Shown here: positions 10,891-22,301 of the stretch, piece by piece
Position numbering within the stretch: the first letter of the stretch is position 1
Layout: each line of letters opens with the position of its first letter
Assembly: GCA_037176725.1 (NCBI GenBank)
Contig: JAZBRS010000023.1
Location: 30,375,001 to 30,439,000, forward strand
Direction: 5' to 3'
Length of the DNA stretch: 64,000 nucleotides
Source of the DNA: Posidonia oceanica
Lineage: Eukaryota > Streptophyta > Magnoliopsida > Alismatales > Posidoniaceae
Program-made: the position numbers and the translations under genes
The notes under the pieces: model-generated
What the model saw: the letters and a program-made list of their open reading frames with translations, nothing else
What the model was told of the DNA's origin: nothing
Databases searched by the model: none

Positions 10891-12339
10891 AGGGATGCGG
10901 ACAGATACATAGAAAACAGGAAACCCCCCGTGGTGGGTGTGCAATGGTCTCAGCGCGGGCATGCTTCGTAGCGTCACAAGGTGACAAACGAGGGACATGC
11001 CGTTCATCCAGGACCTACCCATCGCGGTGGGCGGCAAAACTTTGAAAAACGCAGAGCCTCTGAGCGAGGTCAGGCAAAGAGTGCTCATCCTTGGCTCCGA
11101 TTTTCGAAAACAGGGTGAAGAGAACGTAAGTTATTACAGCATGCATTTTTTGGTGGCTTTGGACTCAAAAGCAACTGTGCTAAAAGGGTGCTTCTGCACT
11201 TCCTGACTCAGGAGACTCGATCCTCGAGCAGCGCCGTGCCGAGTTGTGGTCGGTGGCTCTCTTTCTCACTCTTGGCTCAGGATGAGGCTTTGGCTTTGCA
11301 GAGAATAGCCTTTGGCTGCAGGTAGGTAGCAGAAGCATTGGATACAGCTTCACAGCCTCCGTCTTAATTCCTCAGGGACCGACTACCGCTATTGACGCTC
11401 ACAGGATGATGTTTCTTTTCCCCTCATGAGTGATTGGATCTGCATCTAGCCTTCTTGGAAGTAAGTGTTGTCTGCACAGGGGTTGGAGCGTGCTGCTGCG
11501 CTCGGAGGGTGGGGCCAGGTCCTCCAGATATGATGTCTTGTGCAGTTGCCAGTGTGGCGCTTGATGTTGATAACTGAGGTGGCTTTGACGCTTGTCCGAA
11601 TCACTCCTCTCATGAGCGCCTTCTTTCTTCAACTTCTTTCTTCATTTTTCTTTTGTGCTTAGCATGCATATCAAGTTATCATATTCTTTTGCTCACATGA
11701 TCTCTATTCTTTTGGGATATGCATGTCTTCGCCCTCTTGGGGTAGCGTTCCCTGATGAGGCATTAAGAGTTCGGCTGATCCGCGTACACCCTCAGCCTCT
11801 GCAATGTGTGCTTGCAGCCTCTGGCTATGCTCCGCTCTGCTTCGGTCCTCTCCATGTTCGGTGCACTCTCTCGATAAGGTGGATCTCGCTTGTAGTGTTC
11901 TGAAACTCAGCGGGATGCTCTATTCTGCTCTCAGTCTCACTTTGTGGCCACATGCAAGAGATGGCGCTGCTTGGGTGAGACCTGCCTGAGACTGTCGCTG
12001 CTTGACATCCTCTAGGCACTGCTTGCTTGTCCATAGCCAGGTTTCTGATTATACAAATGTTTATGGGTTTTGTATTTTTTAGAAAGGAAGGGACAAGCAT
12101 GTTTTTAGGTTTTTGCATTGGTTTTGTATTTTTTATGGTTTTTCAGGTTTAAGAAAACATAAAAGGGAAAACCAACAGCAATGTGAGAAAATATTTTTAC
12201 GTTTTTTGATTTTCTTGATATATTTTTTTTTGGTGCTTTTGCTTTTCAGGATGCATGAAATGACATGTATGTGCAGAAGGTGATATGCATGATGACAGGT
12301 ATGTGCAAGATGGCATGAATGCATGAGATGATAGCTATG

Positions 12340-12500
12340 TGCAGTGCAAGGTGATAGGTTGACGGACCTATCGCCGAATAGTTAGGGATATCAGCCCGAA
12401 TGATAGGTTAACGGACCTATCGCCGAGCAGTTAGGGGTGCCAGCCCAGAATGATAGGTTAACGGACCTATCGCCGAGCAGTTAGGGGTGCCAGCCTGAAT
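12340..12500 (-). repeat. About 50-bp repeats, three copies, with GATAGG/CCTATC stems
   Basis: Three consecutive units contain GATAGG-TTRACGGA-CCTATC, a 6-bp stem with an 8-base loop, followed by a GGGGTGCCAGCC-type half. They belong to the same family as D's 51-bp array at 58361-58564. Confidence 0.85.
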
Positions 12501-12897
12501 GATGAGATGAATGCAAGAAGTAGAAGAGGTGCATGCTTTTTAATGAGTTTTGTTGATTTTATACTTTTTATGATTTTCAGGCAAGGCGAAAAACCGCAAA
12601 AACAAAACAAAACGAAAAGAAAAGACAATGCAGAAAACAAAAGAGAGGTTAGGAGGGCTTACCTGTCAGCAACCTCGGGAGGGAGGCGCTGGGTTCGCCC
12701 CTACACTGCTGATGTTGTCGGCAGGGTCCACTATTGGCTGCAAAAGTTGGAGAAGAACTTACCTGGATGACGCTGCACCTGGTCTTGCTGTCGACGCTGC
12801 CGTTGCATCTCCGAGCGTCCCTCGGACGAGATAGGGAGGACGGGAGAAGAGGATCGCGCCGATGGGATCAGAAGGATCCATCGGAGCAGAGCGGGAT

Positions 12898-15042
12898 TCA
12901 GAAAAGATTGGGGTAACCCCCTGAGGTTCCGGCGGAGGAAGGATTGGCTATACTAGGGCGTGCAAGTGCAAGTGCAGGTGTATGTGTATGTGCAGGCTCC
13001 TGCTCGCCAACACTGATGATCCTGCGATCGATCAGGCGTTGAACGGCATCCCGGAGAGCGAGGCAGTTGTCCGTCGAGTGCCCGGTGGCCCGATGGAAAC
13101 TGCAGAACTGATCCGTATCATGCCACCACGGAGGGGGATTTGGTGACGGACGGACAGCCAGGAACCTCAGGAGCGACTCAACTTGAGGGAAGATGGCACT
13201 CAGTGGTTTGGGGAGAGGCGTGTAATCACACTCAGCCCGACGAGGTCGTCTTTGCCCTGGATGGAGTCCTTGCCGAGCAGGTGCGACGTGATGCACGGGC
13301 TCGACGGTGGCAGTGTGCTCAGTGGGTGCAAAATTAGGTGCGTGATCTAGCGGAAAAGGGTCTAGTTGACTCTCTGCATAGGCAGGCTCCTCAGGAAGAT
13401 CGACACATAATTCGGAGAGCTGTTCGGAGCGGTCAGGAGTGGAGCTGTTGTTGTTGTTGCTGCGGCGATTGCTGGAGGTGCTGACTTGCCTAGCCAATGC
13501 AGAAAGTGCAGGGAAATGCCCACTTCTCAACGAGCTTTCCACGCAGACACCAGCCCTAATCAGCGATGCATGACTAGTGATGTGCTGAATGCAAAGCAGA
13601 GTCCCAATCGCTGGTAGCGCCCCTTTAACGATCATCTCGATAGAATCCTCCTCGGAGGGTTTATCTTTGACCTGGGCGGCTAAGGAGCGCCAGCGACCGA
13701 CATACTCCCCAAATGGCTCTTGGGGTCTCTGTCGGATGGCGACGAGATCCTCCCTCTTGGGGATCAGGTCGAGGTTGAAAGCATACTGTTCAAGGAAGGC
13801 CTGAGAAAGATCGGTCCAAGTTCGAACCGCTGCCATGTCAAGGGAAGTGAACCACTTGAGCACGGGGCCGGTCAAACTCTTCTGAAACAGGCGGATAAGG
13901 AGCCTCTCATCAGCCTGAAGCTGAGCAAGGTCCCCGCAGTATGCCTTCAGATGTGAAATAGGACAGCCTTTACCATTGTATTTATCGAAGACCGGGATGC
14001 GGAACTTCGAAGGGAGTGCGGCCTCGGGAAAGAGACAAAGGTCGCGAAACTGGTCAGACTGGTGGTCCTTGCCCTGCACTAGACGTAGTGCTTTCTCCAG
14101 AACGTCCATCCTGTCATTGATGGGGTCTGGATTGGCTGCCATAGGAGATGAGGCAACAGGGGCAGGGACCACATACGCCGAGTGGGTCGCACCTAAGTGC
14201 TCCTCCGGATCTACCATAGCGTCGCCTGGTGGAGCAACGGGATGGCCGGCGTATCCGTGCGTGCGTGTAGTGTAGGCAGGAAAGTATGCTGGGTTCTGAA
14301 CCTGATGTAAGGGAGATGGATGGGCAATATGCTGTGTAGTGCGAGGTGCAGATTGTTGGAGCAACAGTTGCTGCATAGGCACGATGCCGGGCAGCGAACC
14401 AGTGGGATACTGTGCTCCAACCAGCCCAAAAGACTGATCACCAGGAAAGGGAGTTGTATGCAGTGCATGGTGTTGTGCAGAAGCAGGAGACAGATGCTGC
14501 GCCCTCATCACCGGAGCAGTGTGTAGCTGGGGCGATGGTCTGGGCGGGAGTGCAGTGCGTGCGACAGCAGGCCGCAGAGGAACCTCAGGGGCAACAGGAA
14601 TACAAGAGGGTCAAACTGATAGAGCCATACCCTGCAGTGTGTGGGCAAGGTCCATCAGGTGCCGATACCGCACTTCAGGGGACCCGTGAGTGGGAACACT
14701 GAATTGCAGAACAGGCCGGGAGGCGGACTCAAGAGATTGAGAACCTAAAGCAAAGGTCGCCGCAGTAGAAGGGATGTCGGGAGCGACATATCCCCAGGAC
14801 GAAGGGGTCAGAGGCGCCTCCGAAGCGCGAGGGGCGGTCATCGAGACAGATTCGACGATCGGATCCGGAGTGGCGCAAGTTTGCCAAAGACCCGCAGCAG
14901 AAGGGAGTGCCTTAGACGCCTGAGGATCGAATCCTGGTGTCATAGAGGGCACAGAGTGAACAGAAGTGAAATCCGAAGAGACCCAAGTGGTAAACCCCTC
15001 CGAATCAACGGTAAAGTGGAGCCCACCGACAGACTGGGCCAT
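12898..15042 (-). CDS. gag: Element C Gag, one premature stop, C-terminus shortened
   Basis: This gag is the only coding region of element C and would encode its particle protein. The frame starts at ATG 15042, following the 1.46-kb leader, and reads to TAA/TGA at 12898. It has one internal stop (TGA at 14611-14613), where A's gag has an Arg in a matching context, so CGA-to-TGA decay is likely. The N-terminal part is Ser/Pro-rich and is followed by a Gln/Pro-rich region. The retrotransposon-gag domain (FRIPVFDKYNGKGCPISHLK, then LKWFTSLDMAAVRTWTDLSQ) is at about 13,560-14,010. A zinc-knuckle-like C-x2-H-x4-H-x4-C motif (CSFHRATGHSTDNC) is at about 13,070-13,112. Compared with A, the protein ends about 150 residues earlier, just after a shared AGTSG motif, where pol-side sequence is missing. 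It is otherwise open over some 700 codons. Confidence 0.88.
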
Positions 15043-16500
15043 TGCTGACTGAGTCTAAGTAAGCGGAAGCTGCGACGAGAGAGAAAGAAGTAAAGTTCTA
15101 AGGAAAACTACTGCCGAAAGCGACAAGTAGCTCAGAGGAAGGACGCTCAGAGTCCGGGCAGCGGATCCCGCACGTACCTGTAAAAGAGTAAAGATGTTAG
15201 AGGTTGTATGCAATAAAGAGTTATTAGGGGTGGCATGAATGGCATACATGCAAATGAATGTCCTAAGATGCGCTCTCTCACCATGCAAGTCCTGAGTAGA
15301 TGATCTACTAGGACACACTCAAGGGTAGTGGGTTTAGACAGACTCCAGGTCAGAAAAAGCAGGTTCCCTGTCGAACTCCTGGCCCAAAGCTCAGGTATTA
15401 ACAGGGTGGTGCGTTGGTGGCCTCTACCCCGCCAAAGCGTGGGTGGTACCCTCTACTAACACCGACACGACCCCTGAACAGAGGGGGGACAGACCGACTG
15501 ACTCGCGCCACGCCCAAAGCGGTGGAACAAGGGGCTGGGACTGTCCTTCGCAGACTGTGGGTGGACTCAGAAGAGAGAATGCATGCTTTCTAAGATGAAT
15601 CAATCATGCAAGATGCTTTAGAGTCTTTTACTTGCGTTTTATTAACCAGAAAGGGGGAAAATTGCAAGTTATTGGCTCTAGTTGTGCTTAGAAGTTATTG
15701 TTTAGCTTTATTGTAGCTTTTAGGTTAAGCAAAAGGGAGAGCAAACATGTTTCTACTGTCCTAGGCATGGCATATGCGAAAAGGAAGAAAATCAGTCAAA
15801 CATGGCAGGCAAACAACATACAACACAGCAAAAGGCAAGTGCATGGCATGTGCGAGTGTTCGTGAGCATGATAGTGAAGAAAAAGCGTTCATCATGTCAA
15901 AAGGCATATACGCAAAGTATGTGCGTGTGTAGTGACATAGCAAATGTGTAAGAGAAGCATTCAGCATTCGGCATTCAAAAAGCATGTATTGTTGCCAAAC
16001 AAGTATGTAGACATGCATTGTGCGAGAAATAAAGCAATAAAAAGCTGATAGATAAAGGAAAGATAAAGACAAGTAAGCATTAAAGCAGGTAAGAGCAGAA
16101 GCAGAGAAACAAACAAACAAGCAAGAAGCAAGCAATCAAGCAAGCAAACAAGTAAGAGCACCGTAGCAAGCAAAGCAATGCGGAACAGAGCGCAAATCGA
16201 GGCAAAGGAGGTGCAAAACCTAGGCAGAGTAGCCACGAGGCGACTCGCTAGGAGTTTGCACAGAAGAGGAAGCAAAACAGGCAAAGGAGGCGCAAAAGGC
16301 AAAGAAAGCAAATCCCAAACGAGCGAAAGCGAAAGCGAAAGCCGGAGTCTAGCATCCCCAGCGGAGTCGCCACTGTCGACTTCGCTGGGCAAAGCAGACA
16401 GGCAAGCAAGCAAGCAAAAGCAAGGCAAAGGGCACAAAGGCACACAAAGAATGCGAATCCCAAGCGAGCGAAAGCGAAGGCGAAAGCCTGAGTCTAGCAT
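15043..16500 (-). other. Element C 5' leader between PBS and gag
   Basis: This is 1.46 kb without a convincing coding region. It is purine-rich near the PBS on the + strand (AAGCAAGCAAGC-type stretches). It contains a tandem duplication of the PBS-proximal segment (16280-16373 against 16423-16518). I see no separate ORF1 of the kind known from Ogre elements. Confidence 0.7.
16356..16372 (-). repeat. Second PBS-like site in the C leader
   Basis: CCCCAGCGGAGTCGCCA differs from the PBS complement at 16501-16517 by one base. It lies 145 bp inside the element in a duplicated block that also contains GCGAAAGC runs and TCTAGCATCCC. Confidence 0.8.
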
Positions 16501-16517
16501 CCCCAGCAGAGTCGCCA
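16501..16517 (-). other. Primer-binding site of element C
   Basis: The minus strand reads TGGCGACTCTGCTGGGG, one base after the 5' LTR terminus ACTACA. The TGG start and position identify it as the tRNA primer site for first-strand synthesis. The TGGCGACTC start is of the kind described for Ogre-type elements (tRNA-Arg); I could not align it to a tRNA set. Confidence 0.85.
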
Positions 16518-17194
16518 CTGTAGTAATCCCAATCGAAATCAGGCTTACTATTAGCGGTGATGATCCGAGGAGGAGGGCTCAACTCGAAAACACTTAAAAA
16601 GGAAGAAAAGAAGAAGATAAGACAAATCAAAGTCGCCACCATGTCTATTAACGGAAGACAAGGAAAACCGGGGGAAATGCGTGGATTAAACACGCAAATC
16701 CAAGCAAGAAATGCAAAGCAAAGCAATGCAAAAGAAAACAAATGCAAATACATGCAAATGAGATGACTCTAGCCTAGATAAGGGCGATATGGTCATTGTG
16801 GGCCAAAAGACTGGGCAAGGACTCCTGTTACGCGCGGGGAAGGTGTTAGGCACCCCCGACACGCCCGAGAATCGGTCTTTCTAGGCTTACGCTCGCATAC
16901 GCAGGGAAATGCAGATCTGGATGCCTATGTGCCTATGAATGCCTAAATGAATGCTCAAGGTGTGCTCTAAGTGGAGAGAATGCAAAGCAGGGAAGTAAAC
17001 GTGCTCTCTAAGTGCTCAGCCGCACTGTCCGTGTTCCGAACTAGGCGAAACCTGGCTCGTGAGAACTCCAGGCAGTAAGCATCACAGCCCTATATGCAAA
17101 TGCAAGCGAAAAAGCAAAACAACGGCAAAACCATGCAATGCGATCGACATGCAAGAGAAAACGGCGTAAAATGCGCAAAACGAGGCAAGAATCG

Positions 17195-17405
17195 AAAACG
17201 GCACGCGAAACGGTGCAAAAAGACAAGACGGGCACGCAAAACGATGCCAAAAAACAAAGCGGGCACGCGAAACGGTGCCAAAAGCGAAGCGGGCACGCAA
17301 AACGGTGCCGCAAAACGAAGCAGGCAAGCAAAACGGTGCCAAAAACAAAGTGGGCACGTGAAACGGTGCCAAAAGCGAAGTGGGCACGCAAAACGGTGCC
17401 GAAAG
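17195..17405 (-). repeat. 30-bp hairpin-unit array in C 5' LTR
   Basis: About seven units have the same GGCAC..GTGCC stem as at 4385-4665. Loss of about two units is the main difference between the two LTRs. Confidence 0.88.
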
Positions 17406-20384
17406 ACGTAATAAAACCTCGGCAAAACCATGCAGATGCAAATGCAAAGAGAGAGGATAAGAAAAGCGAAAGGAGAAGCAAACAGTGCGTGTGTGAGAAC
17501 AGACACTGTTTAAGGGCCACGCAGAGTAGGTGTGAAGACCTACATTGGGGAGAATAAGCAAGTGGGAGGATTACCACTGTTTTGTGACTGTTTCCCACTA
17601 AACCGCCCCACGATGTGTCTCGCACGCTGCCCAAAGCTCGCGGCGCGATCGGATCGTGGAAAAGGGGGAAGAAAGTCGCAATAAGTGGTGAATCTAGGGG
17701 AAACGCAACACAAAACACTTGGGAATACGCGAAAAGAGGAACGGGATTGATAGATAAAAAGAGGAAGTCCTATTCTACATGATCGAGGGAACAAAAAGCG
17801 AAAACGATGCATGCAATGCAAATGGTATGCAAATGAATGCTGTGCAGGGGTTCTGGAGGACTTACCTGGAAAATCTGAGACCTGATCTGAAATCTGCTTG
17901 GTCCATGCTGAAGAGCGCTCCGCCAGGGTCGTCCGGGTAGCTTATTTGAGAAGATCCAACGGCCGGATTGAAAGATATCACAGCTTCAAGGCAGGAGGGC
18001 TAGAACATGGGAGAAGAGTAGATCTAAGTGTTCAGGGGGGGCTAAGGGTGTGCAAAAGGTCCTCCCATGTGAATGGGAGCTAAGGGGGCTTTAGTGTGTG
18101 CAAAAGATGCTAAATGCAAAGCTAAATGGATGCAAGATGCATGCAAGAAGCAAGAAAAGACAAGAAGGGAGAATTTTTAAAAAAGGAGTTCAAATGCCAT
18201 TTTTTTAAAAAGAAAGGGATCTAAAAGAGCAATTTTGAAAAAGTATGTGACCTACAGGCAGGGGTTTTGAAAACAGGAGGAGACAGAGGGCAATTTTGCA
18301 AAGGATGGGTTAAAAAACAATACTTAAAGGAGGGTATGCATCAGAAGAAGTTTTGAAAGCAAATGGCAATTGGAAGGCAATTTTGTAAAAGTTTGGGGTC
18401 TAAAATGCAATTTTTCCAGAAAACAGGGTTCCGGGGAGTCTGGGAATGCAAGTGGAGGGCCTACATGCAATTTTGCAAACATGGGAGCTAAAATGCAATT
18501 TTAAGGGCAAAACAGGCATTTTAAATGATTTTAAAAGGATGCAAAGGACCTATGTGTCATTTTTAAATCATGCAGGGTCAAAAATGCAATTTAATATGCA
18601 AAATATGCTCTGAAATCATGGTCTGTGGACTGACATGCAATTTTTAAAAGATGTAGGGGGAAAAATGCAATGTAATATGCAAAAATGCATGCAAAATGAT
18701 TACTGTGCATTTAAATGGTCCTATATGCAAAAATGAGAAAGCAGGAGGTAAAATATGCAATGCATCAACCAAAAATTAAAATCAGAACTTAAGTTACTAC
18801 AGTGCATGGGATTTAAATGCAAAAACAGTAAAACATAGGGTTCCAGAATGCAATATGATAAGGCAAAATTAAGGCATTTAAATTAAATGATCTACTGCAG
18901 GACCTATATGCAATAATTGAAAACAGGAGGGCTAAAGCATAAATTTTTATAACTAAAAAGCACAGTAAACGGACTGGATTGCAAATACAGAAAAGCACAG
19001 ATATTTAATGCAATTTAGCATGATTCTAAATCAAAAACATAGCAGCTTAAATGATATAAGGATCAGAACGCAAAAATAAGAAAACTTAAGCTAAACATGC
19101 AATATTTACCTAAAAAACTATACTAATGCAAAAATAAAGCTACAGTAATGGCCGGCGGAGACGAGCACTGTAGCAGTGAGCTACCAGAGCTCGCGACCGC
19201 CGGCACAGGGACGCTGGGGGCGCGCTGTCGGGCGGAGGAGTCGATCCCGGAGCTGACGGAGGCAGGGCGGCGATCGACGGAGGACGACATGGCCTGGAAC
19301 GCACCGGAGCGCTCGCCGGAGAAGACGATCTGACCGGCGAGCAGCATCGGAGCAGGAGGGTCGGAAAAGCGATTCTAAAGAGCGGAGGAGCGGCAGGGGA
19401 AGAAGAGGAAGCTAAGGGTGGAAGAGCTTATCTTTCTCCGCGTCTGAAACGTCCTCCCGACCTCAGCAGTTCCGGAGCTGGTCGGCGGCGTTCGTCCGGT
19501 CGCCGCGGTGGTCGTCAGTTGCTCGCGGAGGTCTGGATCTTCTCAGGGTGATCTTCCGGTGCTTCCCGATCGGTTAGACAGATGCTTCGGAGCTTGGAGA
19601 GAGATCTGGAGTTTTTGGGTTCAGAGGATGCTGCCGGAGGTGGGGGGCTTTGTTTGCTGCTCATCGGACCTGATGGAGCCTTCCGGGAGGTAGCTGGAGG
19701 TTCAGGGAGTGGATCTGGATGGCTGAATTGGTTTTCTGGAGGCAGTGGAGAGGGATTGAAGGTGGGTCTGATCTCTGGACAGAAGGAGACACAGGTGTTT
19801 GTGGTGAAGCTTGTGGTCTGTGGTGGGAGAGGAGGTTGATGGTCGGGTGCTTTGGAAAGGTGGAGGTCAGGCGGATTTCTGGGTGGATTTTGGGAAGAAG
19901 CTGCGGGCTGTGGTGAAGGTGATTGTGGAGGGATCAATGTTGGGTTGCTGGGTGGAGTGTCGGGTGATCTGAAGGTGTTTTATGTGGTGGAAAGGCAGTG
20001 GGATGGTGAAGGAAGATGGCTGGTTGCTGGGTGAGTTTGGGGGAGCAATTGGAAGAGGGATGAAGGCTCGGAAGGGTGTTGGGTTATTGGAAAAAGAAGA
20101 GGAAGGCTTGCTGTGGATTTCGGAGGGAAAAGGAGAAGGATTTGGGTGGGGAAGGCTCTGGAATTGGTGGCCTCTCTCCGGGATGCGAAGAACTCCCTCA
20201 GACTCTCTCTTCTTGCTCTCTCTTTTCTGGAATTGGAGGGTGTAGAGGAAGAAGAAAGGAGGTCGCTCAGGTGGAGAAAGTTCTGAATTCCGCTCTCTGG
20301 GGTTGCTCTCTCTGGTTTCTCTCTGGGTTTTCTAACTGATCTTGCTCTCACTGCCAACTGATGATGGTTGCTGATGGACGAAGG

Positions 20385-20391
20385 CTTATAT
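20385..20391 (-). promoter_or_regulatory. Candidate TATA box of C 5' LTR
   Basis: The minus strand reads ATATAAG within CCTCATATAAGCC. This is the copy that would drive transcription of C. It is identical to the site in the 3' LTR. Confidence 0.55.
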
Positions 20392-22301
20392 GAGGAGGAG
20401 GCCGGCTGCTGGCGCGCTGGAAGCTTTTGAATTCAACCGGCGACACTGCAGCAGACGCGATGGATGTCGGCTAGTCGACCGACATTCAATGCCTCCGGGA
20501 AAGACGCTGAGATGGAGGAGAAGCGGCGAGCTCTGTAGGATGACATGATGGAGGCTTCGAATTCAAACGATGGAAGGAGTACTGCAGCAGCCGCTCGCGG
20601 GAGAAGGCTGCAGAAATGCTGAAGGAGGAAGAAGGGTGAAGCGGGCCAGGCTGCGGGCCGAAGAAAAGAAAGAAAAAAAGAAAAGAAAAGAAAAGAGACG
20701 GGCTGATTGGGCCCAGCAAGGAAAGAGAGGAAAGAAAAAAGAGAAGGAAGAAAGAAAGAAAGAGAGGAAAAAAAAGGGGAGAAATAAAATAGGAAAAAAT
20801 AAATTAAAAATAAGTAAAAATACTAGGGTGTTTGTGTTGTGAGTTAGGATCCTGATTAGATTTTTAATGACTGTTTTTAGGTTAATTAGTGTGGTTTAAA
20901 GGGGTTTTGGGCTTGATTAGGGTTTTAGGGTTTTATTTGTTTTTAATTCGTTTTCCATTTTGATTAAGTGTTGTTAAGTCTTTTCAAATTGTTTTTTAAA
21001 TTGTATTTTTCTTGTTAAGCACTTAGGATGTTAATTAGGATTTTTAAGATTTATTTTTATATTAATTAGAATGGGTTTTGGGCTTTTTAGTTCTAGCCTT
21101 TTAGGTTTTTCTTTCATAAGTCTTTTGAATTAGGTTTTGATTTTTATTTGTTGATTTTTCTTGATGTTTTTTAATTGGGTTTCTCTTGTCTGATTAAGTG
21201 TTTTTTAAGTCTTTTTAATGTGTTCTTCATTTTCTTTTTAATTAAGTCCTTAGGTTGTTTTTTTTTCTTAGGTTTGTTAGGTTAGGCTTTTTCTTTCATT
21301 AATTGTTTATCTTAGTGTTCTTAATTGTTTTACTTTTTTTTTAAGGTTTGCTTTTTAATTATCTTGATGGGGTTTTTACCTTTGGTGGGTTTTGATTTTG
21401 TTTTAGTTTTTTTCCTTGATTTTACGGTATTTTCTTTTGGTTTGTTTTGCATTTTTTAGTTTGCATGCTTGATTTTCTTTTTAGCTTGATTTAATTAGGT
21501 TTAAGTTTTTAATTGTTTGTTTAATGTTTTTAAATTATTTTTCTTAGAGTTCTGATTTGTTTCTCTTATGTTTTGGAGTTTTACAGATTTTTTAGGGCTT
21601 TTTATGGATTTTAGCAAAAGAAAGAAAAGGAAAAGAGAAGGAGGAAGGAAATGGAAAAAGGGAGAAATAAAAGGGAAAGAGATGAGTTGGAGGAAAATGA
21701 TTTTTTAAAATTCAGGGAAAAAGCTAAAAATAAAGTAAAAATAGGAATAAGATAGAGAAGAGATAGAAGCACAAAGAGGGCCCATAGCCAGGCAGGAAAA
21801 AGGGGAAGAAGGGGATGAAAAGAGAGATGATAATCAGGAGAGAGAGAGGAGAGAGAAAATGATAATCCCGGAGAGAGAAAAGGATAATTAGGGCAAATGA
21901 AGGTCTTAAAGGTCTTGGAATGGGATGAAAGTTGGAGAGTGGGTAGTCTAGGGTTTGAGGAGCTGGCTCTGAAGTTTTGGTTTGATTCTGAGAAGGTTTT
22001 AGAGGGGTTTCAAGGTGTAGAAAAAGGGGAGTTTCACCTAGGTTTTCTAGGGTTTTTGGGAATGATCTTGGGTTGGAAATTTCTAGGTTCTTGGGTAGGT
22101 TTGCTAAGTGGGTGCTGGTGGGTTTTCCTTTGGATTTTGGTCTGGTTTTGAGTTTGGGAAGAGGGGTAAAGGCTTAGGTCAAGTTTGCTTGGTTTTGAAG
22201 GGTAAAGAAGAGGATTAGGGTTTGGGTTTAGGTTAGGGTTTGAGTCCAGCAATCACTAGGTGGGCTCCATAGTCCAAGCCTGCCAATATGGGGTGTCAAC
22301 A

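Larger units (their letters stand above)
9572..12897 (-). other. Element C non-coding 3' internal region (pol replaced or lost)
   Basis: This 3.3-kb stretch lies between the gag stop and the PPT, where A and D carry pol and the additional ORF. I find no protease, RT, RNase H or integrase motif. It holds hairpin-unit repeats at 10465-10625, 10718-10890 and 12340-12500. The segment next to the PPT (9590-9720) is shared with D (55790-55920) and F (52600-52720) and, inverted, with A (38770-38900). The middle part (about 11000-12340) has no coding signal I recognise. Confidence 0.8.
3717..22301 (-). mobile_element. Element C: complete non-autonomous gag-only LTR retrotransposon, Tat/Ogre-like, 18.6 kb
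   Basis: In element orientation (minus strand) the order is: 5' LTR (22301-16519), PBS (16517-16501), leader, gag (15042-12898), a non-coding region with hairpin repeats, PPT (9571-9560), 3' LTR (9559-3717). Both ends are TG...CA and the flanks carry the perfect 5-bp duplication GTAGG. There is no protease, RT, RNase H or integrase reading frame anywhere in the 6.96-kb internal region. This matches the published class of terminal-repeat elements carrying only gag (TR-GAG). Because the gag and the LTR ends resemble those of A and D, an autonomous Tat element could plausibly have supplied pol in trans; that step is inference. The near identity of the LTRs makes C the youngest insertion in this stack. 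Confidence 0.93.
16519..22301 (-). mobile_element. Element C 5' LTR (5783 bp)
   Basis: The minus strand starts TGTTGACACCCC at 22301 and ends ACTACA at 16519, followed by the PBS. It is almost identical to the 3' LTR. The promoter region is expected upstream of TATA 20385-20391. The GTAGG target duplication follows at 22302. Confidence 0.95.
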
